DNA of 5,486 nucleotides, taken from assembly GCA_012329085.1 (NCBI GenBank), contig JAAXQB010000211.1:1-5486 (forward strand). The letters run 5' to 3'. The translations under genes were made by a program, and so were the position numbers. The notes beneath the pieces were generated by a model. The model searched no databases. It was given only the letters and a program-made list of their open reading frames with translations, and was not told the origin of the DNA. Shown piece after piece: positions 1-5,486 of this stretch (position 1 is the stretch's first letter; every line of letters begins with the position of its first letter). This stretch comes from Methanosarcinales archaeon. Its GTDB lineage: Archaea > Halobacteriota > Methanosarcinia > Methanosarcinales > Methanosarcinaceae.

Positions 1-260
1 GTTTTATGCACAAAAGCATTAGTTTTTTTTTCATTAATCTCATTGAATGCAAATATATAATCTTCTTTTTGATTATGCAAATCTGCTTGGATTTGAGTTC
101 GTGCTGCTACCATCTGATTCAATTCATCTGATTTATAATAAATTCTAAGTGTTTTTGTTTTAAGTGTTGCATTGCAATTTTTACATTTGAAAGTTTTTGT
201 ATTATAATCAATAATTTGTGCAAATATTCTACATTTTGGACACACTATAACAGCATACAT
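1..260 (-). CDS. Small archaeal zinc-ribbon protein, 3' end outside the window (partial)
   Basis: Translating the minus strand from ATG at 260-258 gives 86 codons with no stop before the window edge, so the C-terminus is missing. The protein begins MYAVIVCPKC and has a second pair, KCKNC, at about residues 25-29. C7/C10 and C26/C29 thus form two CxxC knuckles able to bind one zinc ion. A lysine-rich link leads to a polar, probably helical segment (about residues 42-86, beginning RIYYKSDELN). The opening and the layout resemble uncharacterised archaeal zinc-ribbon families (DUF5817/DUF1922-like) as I remember them; no search was possible. The function is unknown. A nucleic-acid or protein-binding role would be inference from the ribbon alone. 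The ATG lies 6 nt after the prs stop with no Shine-Dalgarno sequence visible, so it probably depends on readthrough translation of the operon. The start is supported by the family-like N-terminus. Confidence 0.75.
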   Translation of the reverse strand, partial: MYAVIVCPKCRIFAQIIDYNTKTFKCKNCNATLKTKTLRIYYKSDELNQMVAARTQIQADLHNQKEDYIFAFNEINEKKTNAFVHK

Positions 261-266
261 TGTAAA

Positions 267-1121
267 TCAAAGATTTTTAATCGCATCTGCAATAAGTGGT
301 GAAACACTCACGCAACTTTGTATTTTTTCAATAGTATCAGTTGCAATAATTTTTTCAACTCCTGCAAATTCAAGCTTTAAAACAGCATTTTGAGTTAATA
401 CTGGATGAATGCATGCAAGATATACATTATTTGCACCTTGTTTTTTAAGTAATTTAATAGATTCTGCCATTGTACCACCCGTTGAAATCATATCGTCCAT
501 TATCACCACATCCCTCCCCTCGACTTCCATTTCCTTTGGATTAATTGAAATTGAATCTCCTGAATGCCTTACCTTATCCAAATAATCGACATCCATTTCA
601 ATATCTAATGCTACGCTTTGTGCAATTCCCAATGCACCTTTATCTGGCGCTAAAATTAATCCATTAATAAGATTAAGTGTTGATATATAATTCCCAAGTA
701 AATTAGATGCATCAAGGTCAAAAGATTTTGCATTAAAAAAATTAAGAATGTTTTTCTCATGTATATTAACAGTAAAAACACTATCTACATCAATCGTTCG
801 TGCAATTGCTCTTGCACTTATTGGCTCTCCCTGTTTAAATTTTTTATCTTGTCTTGCATACCCCATATATGGAATAATTACCGTAACATCTGATGCAGAT
901 TCACATGCATCAATTAATTGCAATAATGAAATTAAATCCGAATCTGTGATTGTGCTTTGTATGATTGCCACAGAATCTAAATTTTTTTCATTTTCAAGTA
1001 TCCTTGTATATAATTCACCATCTGGAAATTGTTTAAATTCACATAATGATGGTTTAAGATTTAATTCTTTTGCAACGCGTGATGCAAGTGATTGTGTTGT
1101 AGGTCCGCTTATTATTTTCAA
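267..1121 (-). CDS. prs: Ribose-phosphate pyrophosphokinase (PRPP synthase), archaeal short form
   Basis: The enzyme transfers the pyrophosphate of ATP to ribose 5-phosphate, giving PRPP for purine, pyrimidine, NAD, histidine and tryptophan synthesis in the cytoplasm. Visible motifs are FPDGE (residues 32-36), the ATP-site segment PYMGYARQDKK (84-94), the conserved histidine H121 (NIHEKN), APDKGAL (158-164), the catalytic-loop lysine and arginine K183 and R185 (DKVRHSG), and the PRPP-binding loop VVIMDDMISTGGT (205-217). At 284 residues it matches archaeal enzymes and is about 30 shorter than bacterial ones. The start is TTG at 1121-1119, one base after the moaC stop. AAGGAG lies 7 nt upstream inside the moaC 3' end, and no other in-frame Met occurs before residue 86. 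The N-terminus MKIISGPTTQ fits the family. Translation is probably coupled to moaC. All key motifs are intact. Confidence 0.96.
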   Translation of the reverse strand: MKIISGPTTQSLASRVAKELNLKPSLCEFKQFPDGELYTRILENEKNLDSVAIIQSTITDSDLISLLQLIDACESASDVTVIIPYMGYARQDKKFKQGEPISARAIARTIDVDSVFTVNIHEKNILNFFNAKSFDLDASNLLGNYISTLNLINGLILAPDKGALGIAQSVALDIEMDVDYLDKVRHSGDSISINPKEMEVEGRDVVIMDDMISTGGTMAESIKLLKKQGANNVYLACIHPVLTQNAVLKLEFAGVEKIIATDTIEKIQSCVSVSPLIADAIKNL

Positions 1122-1122
1122 A

Positions 1123-1596
1123 TCAAATCTCCTTTAATTTCTCATCCACTTTAATATTAAATATTTTTGTATCTGGATAATTTCCAGTTTCGCACTTTTC
1201 AATGGATTTTACCATGTCCCATATAGTTAGCAATGCAATTGAAGTTCCAGTCAATGCCTCCATCTCTACTCCAGTTTTACCAATAGATTTTACTTCAGTT
1301 TTTGCTTTTATTGATTTCTTTTTAATCTCAAACTGAATATCTATATTTGATATTGAAATTTGATGGCATAAAGGTATTAACTCATAAGTTTTTTTAATTG
1401 CCATAATTCCTGCAATTCTTGCTGTTGAAAGCACGCACCCCTTTTCAATTTGTCCAGATTTTATTCTTTCAATTGTATCATGCTTTAAAAGAATTTCGCC
1501 TGATGCAATAGCTTTTCTTACAATTTCTTTTTTATCACTTATATCAACCATACATATACGATCATTGGTTATATGCGTAAGCTTTTTTTCAATCAA
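1123..1596 (-). CDS. moaC: Cyclic pyranopterin monophosphate synthase MoaC
   Basis: MoaC converts the MoaA product 3',8-cyclo-7,8-dihydro-GTP to cyclic pyranopterin monophosphate, an early step of molybdenum/tungsten cofactor synthesis. The 157-residue length is normal. Diagnostic segments are KKTYELIPLCHQ (68-79), GKTGVEMEALTGTS (106-119) and LLTIWDMVKSIEK (122-134). D127 and K130 correspond to the catalytic Asp128 and Lys131 of the E. coli enzyme. The usual LCHP motif reads LCHQ here, with Gln at 79, which is unusual but leaves the histidine. The chosen start is TTG at 1596-1594, directly behind the strong Shine-Dalgarno sequence GGGGTGATC. An ATG at residue 16 would cut into the conserved N-terminus. 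The gene follows nnr by 27 nt and its last codons contain the Shine-Dalgarno sequence of prs. No other cofactor gene is in the window, though the organism presumably has molybdo- or tungstoenzymes. Confidence 0.96.
   Translation of the reverse strand: MIEKKLTHITNDRICMVDISDKKEIVRKAIASGEILLKHDTIERIKSGQIEKGCVLSTARIAGIMAIKKTYELIPLCHQISISNIDIQFEIKKKSIKAKTEVKSIGKTGVEMEALTGTSIALLTIWDMVKSIEKCETGNYPDTKIFNIKVDEKLKEI
1129..1134 (-). promoter_or_regulatory. Shine-Dalgarno sequence of prs inside the end of moaC
   Basis: AAGGAG is formed by the Lys-Glu codons near the end of moaC (its last codons read K-L-K-E-I-stop). It lies 7 nt before the TTG at 1121-1119. The moaC stop TGA (1125-1123) sits between it and the start, with one base separating stop from start. 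This decides the TTG start of prs and suggests translational coupling. Confidence 0.85.
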
Positions 1597-1598
1597 AA

Positions 1599-1607
1599 GA
1601 TCACCCC
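1599..1607 (-). promoter_or_regulatory. Shine-Dalgarno sequence of moaC
   Basis: The minus strand reads GGGGTGATC just before the TTG at 1596-1594. GGTGATC is complementary to the usual 3' end of archaeal 16S rRNA (GATCACC). The match supports TTG as the start rather than the internal ATG at residue 16. Confidence 0.82.
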
Positions 1608-1623
1608 AATAATTATAACATTT

Positions 1624-3087
1624 TTAATTTTCACCATATATTAGTGCTTTTCCAATATTATCAATAACATCTGTTGCAACAAGTCCAAACCCATGCGTTT
1701 TAAATGCCATATCCCCCGCAATTCCATTTATAAATGCACCACACGATGCTGCATTAAATCCAGAATTCACAGCAAAAAGCGTGCCAACAATACCTGCAAG
1801 CACATCTCCTGTGCCTCCAACAGTCATCCCTGGATTTCCAGTTTTATTAAAAATAATTGTAGCACCATCTGATATTACATCAATATTTCCTTTTAATAAT
1901 GTAATTATACCATTATTTTTTGAAAACTCCATTACTTGATTTGCTTTTTTATTAAAATCTTGTGATATTTTAATACCACTAATCCTTTCAAATTCTTTTG
2001 AATGCGGTGTTATTATTATTTCTTTATTTTTTTTTATTTGGTTATGTTTTTTTGAAAAATAATCATTTAATAGTGCGTCTGCATCTATTACAATCTTTTT
2101 ACATAATGGAATTATTACATTAATTGTTTTTCCTATTTCAGAATCGTTTCCCATCCCCATGCCAATTATAACCACTGAATGCGATTCTATTAACTCTTTA
2201 ATTAAAGGAATATCATTTTGACACAATCTATTTGAAGATAATTCTCTTACTATTAAGTTTGGTGAAAATCCCTTAACAGTATCAGCAATACTTTTTGGAA
2301 CTGCCAATGTTACAATATCTGCACCTGCTCTAAGGGCTGCATAAGCACTAAGCACTGGCGCACCTGTATATGCCCCACCTCCAATTATTAAAATTCGCCC
2401 AGAATTTCCTTTATGGCTATCCTTTTTACGAATGTTTAAATTTTTAAGATTTCCAATTCCAACAAAGGTTTCAGCATCTTTGCACACTCCAATCGGAACA
2501 GTTGTAACCCCATCAAGCTTATCAAATCCTTCTTTAACAGAGTGAAATGTAATTATTTTATTTGATTTTACTGATTTATTTGTATTAAATCCAGATGGCA
2601 CATCTACTGAAATTATAAACGAATCTGAATCATTAATTTTATCAATTGCAATTGCTTCTATTCCTTTTACTTTGCCTTTTATTCCAGTTCCAAAGATTGC
2701 ATCTATTAGAATATCTGTTTTTAGATTATATTGATTAAGTTCAATCGAATCTGTAATTTCTATTATTTCGATTGGGCAATGTTTTAAAAGATTATAATTG
2801 ATTTTTGATTCTTTTGTTTTAATTTGAGATGAGTTTGTAAGAATGATAACTTTAATTTCTAAGTTTTCGTAATATGATAAATGTCGTGCTGCAACAAATG
2901 CATCCCCTCCATTATTTCCTTTTCCTGCAATAAAAATTATTGAATTTAATTTTAAATCATCTATCGTTTGCTTTATTTCAATGGATAGTCTGCATCCTGC
3001 ACTTTCCATAAGCTGAATTGGGCTTAATCCAAGATATTTACAATTTAAATCGATTGCATTCATTGGGATTGATGGTTTTTTTATCAT
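1624..3087 (-). CDS. nnr: Bifunctional NAD(P)H-hydrate epimerase / ADP-dependent NAD(P)H-hydrate dehydratase
   Basis: This is a fused nicotinamide-nucleotide repair enzyme. The N-terminal half interconverts R- and S-NAD(P)HX and the C-terminal half dehydrates S-NAD(P)HX back to NAD(P)H. The epimerase half (about 1-215) shows LMESAG (26-31), AGKGNNGGDAFVAARH (54-69), DAIFGTGIKGKVKG (129-142) and VDVPSG (161-166, with D162 the likely catalytic acid). The dehydratase half (about 220-487), a ribokinase-like fold, shows HKGNSGRILIIGG (225-237), DADAL (335-339), TPHSKEF (360-366), LLKG (397-400) and GNPGMTVGGTGDVLAG (417-432) with catalytic D428. The usual GPGLG signature reads GMGMG (309-313). Length 487 is typical of the fusion. 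The ATG at 3087-3085 has no Shine-Dalgarno sequence, but a TATA-like box lies about 28 bases upstream, which suggests a leaderless mRNA. It is the first gene of the operon with moaC and prs. Confidence 0.95.
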   Translation of the reverse strand: MIKKPSIPMNAIDLNCKYLGLSPIQLMESAGCRLSIEIKQTIDDLKLNSIIFIAGKGNNGGDAFVAARHLSYYENLEIKVIILTNSSQIKTKESKINYNLLKHCPIEIIEITDSIELNQYNLKTDILIDAIFGTGIKGKVKGIEAIAIDKINDSDSFIISVDVPSGFNTNKSVKSNKIITFHSVKEGFDKLDGVTTVPIGVCKDAETFVGIGNLKNLNIRKKDSHKGNSGRILIIGGGAYTGAPVLSAYAALRAGADIVTLAVPKSIADTVKGFSPNLIVRELSSNRLCQNDIPLIKELIESHSVVIIGMGMGNDSEIGKTINVIIPLCKKIVIDADALLNDYFSKKHNQIKKNKEIIITPHSKEFERISGIKISQDFNKKANQVMEFSKNNGIITLLKGNIDVISDGATIIFNKTGNPGMTVGGTGDVLAGIVGTLFAVNSGFNAASCGAFINGIAGDMAFKTHGFGLVATDVIDNIGKALIYGEN

Positions 3088-3107
3088 GTTTTAGGATTGA
3101 TGCGTGT

Positions 3108-3125
3108 ATGATATATATTTTTTGA
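3108..3125 (-). promoter_or_regulatory. Probable TATA-box promoter of the nnr-moaC-prs operon, leaderless
   Basis: The minus strand reads CAAAAAATATATATCA here. The TATA-like core is centred near 3115, about 28 bases from the A of the nnr ATG (3087), and has an A-rich stretch on its upstream side where a BRE would lie. Archaeal TATA boxes sit about 26-27 bases before the start site, so transcription should begin at or within a few bases of the ATG. The absence of a Shine-Dalgarno sequence in this stretch agrees. A second AT-rich block (3130-3150) is an alternative in this AT-rich DNA. Confidence 0.6.
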
Positions 3126-3174
3126 TGGTATATAATTTATAAAATTATATGCCAAACACTCATTCTTTTCAAAT

Positions 3175-3195
3175 CACATTCTTGCAAAGAATGTG
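3175..3195. repeat. Perfect 9-bp inverted repeat, 3-nt loop
   Basis: CACATTCTT (3175-3183) pairs with AAGAATGTG (3187-3195) around GCA. It lies about 90 bases upstream of the nnr start, beyond the promoter, and has the same stem length and loop size as the stems in the 48-bp repeats. It may be a remote relative of them or an operator-like site for nnr. Confidence 0.6.
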
Positions 3196-3338
3196 CATTA
3201 AAGAAATTCGAGAAATTTTCAATTTCACAGAAAATGTAAATATTGCTGATAAAATTAATTTTTCTATAATTTTACCATTCAATCTTCATCTTCTTTAAAA
3301 TTTCATTTAAATATTCCACCTATTTTAACATATCAAAA

Positions 3339-3386
3339 GAATCAAAAATCAAATATTTTTTTCTAACTCATTCTAAAAGAATGAGT
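3339..3386. repeat. Diverged single unit of the 48-bp repeat
   Basis: This 48-bp stretch matches the first half of the tandem repeat at 20 of its first 23 positions (shared core ATCAAAAATCAAA followed by a T run). The second half is a different sequence, but it again forms a stem at the same place in the unit: ACTCATTCT (3366-3374) pairs perfectly with AGAATGAGT (3378-3386) around AAA. The layout is kept while the stem sequence is not. Confidence 0.65.
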
Positions 3387-3425
3387 GATTACGCACATTC
3401 ATTCTAAATGTTCTATTAAAAATCA
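3387..3425. repeat. Degenerate partial repeat unit
   Basis: Directly after the unit ending at 3386, GATTACGCACATTCATTC leads to CTATTAAAAATCA at 3413-3425. The latter matches the opening of the 48-bp unit (CTATCAAAAATCA) with one mismatch. The former resembles the stretch AATTACGCTCATTCGTTC that precedes copy 1 at 3626-3643. It reads as the second half of one unit joined to the start of another. Confidence 0.45.
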
Positions 3426-3508
3426 GGTATTCACTAAACAATGTGAAACGAACTCCATTTTATCAGATTATATGCCCATTCAAGCATACGATATTGATTT
3501 TATTTTTC

Positions 3509-3535
3509 TGAACGGTTTGAAATCATACCGCTTCA
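3509..3535. other. Imperfect hairpin in the unexplained middle of the gap
   Basis: TGAACGGT pairs with ACCG and TTCA (one bulged C). The loop holds a further TGA/TCA pairing opposite a T-T mismatch. It lies in the 3435-3600 stretch that shows no repeat or convincing gene and is less AT-rich than its surroundings. It could be part of a small RNA on either strand, or chance. Confidence 0.25.
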
Positions 3536-3625
3536 CATGGTTGGCTTATCTTGTAATAAACATAAGTCAAGCTAAATTCACTTTAATTAAATAAATAATC
3601 AAATTCAACAATATTGGATTTTAAA

Positions 3626-3651
3626 AATTACGCTCATTCGTTCCGAATGAA
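3626..3651. repeat. Degenerate half unit before the tandem copies
   Basis: This stretch aligns without gaps to the second half of the 48-bp unit and runs directly into copy 1. It keeps a perfect 7-bp stem, TCATTCG (3634-3640) with CGAATGA (3644-3650), around the same TTC loop as the tandem copies, although the arm sequence differs. The expected first half to its left is not recognisable. Confidence 0.6.
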
Positions 3652-3761
3652 CTATCAAAAATCAAAGATTTTTTCAAGCGCTTGTTTGTTCCAAATAAGC
3701 TATCAAAAATCAAAGATTTTTTCAAGCACTTGTTTGTTCCAAACAAGCTATCAAAAATCAA
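3652..3761. repeat. 48-bp tandem repeat, two copies plus a 14-bp stub, two hairpins per unit
   Basis: Copies lie at 3652-3699 and 3700-3747 and differ at two of 48 positions (G3680/A3728 and T3696/C3744). A third copy begins at 3748 and matches for 14 bases before diverging. There are no spacers. Each unit has a first hairpin, AAAAATC-AAA-GATTTTT (3657-3673 and 3705-3721), and a second with arms CTTGTTTG and CAAA(T/C)AAG around a TTC loop (3680-3700 including the extra G-C pair; 3729-3747). The T/C difference keeps pairing: G-T wobble in copy 1, G-C in copy 2. Because the unit has near-dyad symmetry, either strand could fold. The function is unknown. It could shape the elp3 3' end, bind a dimeric protein, or be a decaying repeat family. 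Confidence 0.9.
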
Positions 3762-3800
3762 TAAATAAAATTTAATTAATATAAAATAAAAAGTAAAGAT
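3761..3800 (-). terminator. Probable T-tract terminator of elp3
   Basis: On the minus strand, starting about 30 bases past the elp3 stop, the sequence is strongly T-rich (CTTTACTTTTTATTTTATAT and further T runs towards 3761). Archaeal polymerase ends transcription at such U tracts without needing a hairpin. The T-rich arms of the repeat hairpins just beyond (to 3657) could act as backup sites. Confidence 0.5.
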
Positions 3801-3826
3801 GATATTTAAAGATTCTTAAACAATAC

Positions 3827-5476
3827 TCAAATCTTCTTCACCATATAAATCCCAACTCGTTCATACCCAAGCTTCTTATAATATTTACGAACCCCAATCC
3901 CACTCAATACTGCTATTTTTCGATACCCTTCGCCCTTCGCAATCTCCTCTGCCATCGCAAGAAGTTTTCTTCCAATTCCGCGATGCTGCCAATCCGTATT
4001 CTTAAAAGAATCCCCAACTGGAACCATTGACCCATACACTCTAAGCTCTCGGACAAGTGCACATCCCAAAAGTTCATCTTTTTGTGATACACCCACAAGC
4101 CTTAATCGTAAAAAACCAATCAATACATCCGCATTCAATTCTTCAAATGCAATAAAATATTCTTTACCACCACATGCATCATATTCTGTAATTGTAGGCA
4201 CAATATCATCAACATTCACTTCAACCCCCTTTAATACATTATGCCCAACTTCGCGACATCGAATGCACTTGCATTTAAGCCCGCTCTCATGCAATCGCCT
4301 TGTAGCAAGTTGCCCTATATTACTTTTCCGAACCCCTGCAAATATTTGATGCGATGGAATATCTCGTTGTATTCGTTGCACACGAACCCATTTTGGAACA
4401 ATCGATTTAATTCTACAAATAAGCTCCAATGCCATATCATCACATAGTGCATTATATTTTCCACCCTTCCACAAATCATAAAGAAGAGTTCCTTCTGTCA
4501 CAAGAGTTGGATATATTTTTACATAATCTGGCATAAAATTAGACTCTGTAAATAGTCGCTCAAAACTCTCAAAATCTCTTTTAATACTCATACCCGGAAG
4601 ACCAAGCATCATATGAAATCCTATTTTTAAGGCACTATCTCTAATCACTTTATTTGCATCAATTGTATCTTGCACCGTATGTCCCCTATTTACGCGTGAT
4701 AACACAAAATCATAAATACTTTGCACTCCAAGTTCTATTTTTGTGCTCCCAAGTTCAAGCATTTTATCCACATGCATTGGCTTTGCCCAATCTGGACGCG
4801 TTTCAAATGTGATACCTGTATTTCGTATTTTTGCACCCTCGTTTGCTTTAAAAACTTCTTCGAGTGTAAAATAGGGATATTCATTACCAATTGGATTTGC
4901 TTTCTTTCTCCATTCCTTGCCACAAAAATCATTCATAGCTTCTATACACCGCTTTACGAACCATTCCTGATAATCAATAGATCTTGCAGAAATTGTGCCC
5001 CCCATTAAAATAAGTTCTGACTTATCTACTGAATGCCCAATTGTTTTTAATTGAGATAATCTTGAAGTTACTGAATTATATGGATCGTACTTATTTTGAA
5101 TTGCACGCATTGTTGCAGGCTCACTTCCCATGTAACTTTGTGGAGTTTCAAACTGAGAATTTGGACCTCCGGGGCAAGGAATACATGCACCATGCGGACA
5201 AGGAGCGGGAGATGTCATTGCAGCAATTACTGCAACTCCAGATATAGTTCGCACAGGTTTTCTTTGGAGTATTTGATTTACTTTTTTTTGTTCTTTTTCT
5301 GTTCCTGATAGAAATATATCTGAACTTCTTGGAAGTGAAGACAATTTATATTTTTTACTAATCTTTTTTTTTGCAGCATTTAGTGATAGTGAATTATTTA
5401 TTTCATTAGAAAGAACCATTTCAATTAATTCTCTGCATGCAGATTTTAAATTAATATCATTATTATGAATGTCCAT
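3827..5476 (-). CDS. elp3: Elp3: tRNA uridine(34) 5-carboxymethyl-type modification enzyme, radical SAM plus acetyltransferase
   Basis: Archaeal Elp3 works without the other Elongator subunits. Using acetyl-CoA and S-adenosylmethionine it adds a carboxymethyl group to C5 of wobble uridine in tRNA. The radical-SAM domain holds the 4Fe-4S motif CPHGACIPC (C93, C98, C101; spacing CX4CX2C, tighter than the eukaryotic CX9CX2C), then SYMGSEPATMRAI (114-126), LMGGT (157-161), YQEWFVKR (169-176), TGITFETRPD (220-229) and ELGVQS (248-253). A zinc-binding segment KCKCIRCREVG (401-411; C402, C404, C407) links to the C-terminal GNAT domain. That domain has the acetyl-CoA loop QHRGIGRKLL (497-506) and the family ending SGIGVRKYYKKLGY (525-538). 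Length 549 is normal and all motifs are intact. The ATG at 5476-5474 is only 10 bases from the window edge, so its promoter and Shine-Dalgarno sequence cannot be judged. GC content is clearly higher than in nnr (sample lines about 43% against 27%). Confidence 0.97.
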   Translation of the reverse strand: MDIHNNDINLKSACRELIEMVLSNEINNSLSLNAAKKKISKKYKLSSLPRSSDIFLSGTEKEQKKVNQILQRKPVRTISGVAVIAAMTSPAPCPHGACIPCPGGPNSQFETPQSYMGSEPATMRAIQNKYDPYNSVTSRLSQLKTIGHSVDKSELILMGGTISARSIDYQEWFVKRCIEAMNDFCGKEWRKKANPIGNEYPYFTLEEVFKANEGAKIRNTGITFETRPDWAKPMHVDKMLELGSTKIELGVQSIYDFVLSRVNRGHTVQDTIDANKVIRDSALKIGFHMMLGLPGMSIKRDFESFERLFTESNFMPDYVKIYPTLVTEGTLLYDLWKGGKYNALCDDMALELICRIKSIVPKWVRVQRIQRDIPSHQIFAGVRKSNIGQLATRRLHESGLKCKCIRCREVGHNVLKGVEVNVDDIVPTITEYDACGGKEYFIAFEELNADVLIGFLRLRLVGVSQKDELLGCALVRELRVYGSMVPVGDSFKNTDWQHRGIGRKLLAMAEEIAKGEGYRKIAVLSGIGVRKYYKKLGYERVGIYMVKKI

Positions 5477-5486
5477 ATTTAAAAAA

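Larger units (their letters stand above)
3088..3826. other. 739-bp intergenic region with hairpin repeats, no supported gene
   Basis: This gap separates the end of elp3 from the start of nnr, both on the minus strand. From right to left it contains a T-rich probable terminator, a 48-bp tandem repeat, diverged relatives of the repeat, several perfect short inverted repeats and the nnr promoter. The parts at about 3227-3338 and 3435-3600 hold no repeat that I can recognise beyond one imperfect hairpin at 3509-3535. No tRNA, rRNA or known riboswitch fold was recognised. The only open frame of note (plus strand, 3385-3594) overlaps repeat sequence and lacks any start signal. Confidence 0.75.

Noticed and set aside
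748..1137. 129-residue plus-strand open frame opposite prs
   Set aside because: It lies wholly over prs and the end of moaC, whose proteins are clearly recognisable. It is an antisense shadow with no family resemblance.
1608..1620. TTATAATTAT as a separate promoter for moaC
   Set aside because: It is only about 15-25 bases from the TTG, which would place the transcription start inside or after the Shine-Dalgarno sequence. Operon transcription from nnr explains moaC better.
3509..3560. tRNA T-arm-like sequence GGTTTGAAATC
   Set aside because: The stem and loop sizes do not fit a T arm and no acceptor, D or anticodon arms can be built around it on either strand.
3385..3594. 69-residue plus-strand open frame in the intergenic gap
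   Set aside because: It begins at the edge of a repeat hairpin, contains degenerate repeat sequence in its first codons, has no Shine-Dalgarno sequence or promoter, shows no recognisable domain and runs against all neighbouring genes. Chance openness is the simpler reading.
3626..3761. CRISPR-like array
   Set aside because: The 48-bp units abut each other with no unique spacers, there are only two full copies and no cas genes are present.
3158..3761. Miniature inverted-repeat transposable element
   Set aside because: Short inverted repeats are present, but I found no matching long terminal inverted repeats at the ends and no clear target-site duplication.

Overview
The window looks archaeal and AT-rich. 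Evidence for this is the archaeal form of Elp3 (radical-SAM plus GNAT, with a compact CX4CX2C cluster motif), a short archaeal-type PRPP synthase, a small 'MYAVxVCPxC' zinc-ribbon protein of a kind I know only from archaea, a TATA-like box placed for leaderless transcription, and a GGTGATC-type Shine-Dalgarno sequence. The lineage is uncertain. A euryarchaeal or Thermoplasmata-related organism is a guess, not something the sequence proves.

All five genes are on the minus strand, so they read from the right end to the left. Elp3 (3827-5476) comes first and is followed by a T-rich tract that probably ends its transcript. A 739-bp non-coding gap (3088-3826) follows. It holds a 48-bp tandem repeat (two copies plus a stub at 3652-3761) and older, diverged relatives further left. 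Each full repeat unit carries two short hairpins with 3-nt loops. A TATA-like box centred about 28 bases before the next ATG then starts a tight four-gene operon: bifunctional NAD(P)HX epimerase/dehydratase (nnr), moaC, prs and a zinc-ribbon protein cut by the left edge of the window.

The operon genes are metabolic housekeeping. Nnr repairs damaged NAD(P)H, MoaC makes cyclic pyranopterin monophosphate for the molybdenum/tungsten cofactor, and Prs makes PRPP for nucleotides, NAD and histidine. They share nucleotide chemistry but do not form one pathway. Spacing is 27, 1 and 6 nt between successive genes. moaC and prs both start with TTG behind clear Shine-Dalgarno sequences, while nnr and the zinc-ribbon gene use ATG without one. 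Elp3 modifies the wobble uridine of tRNA and is probably transcribed separately.

No mobile element, CRISPR array, tRNA or rRNA was seen. The least ordinary part is the hairpin-rich repeat region between elp3 and nnr. The genes look conventional apart from a few motif substitutions.
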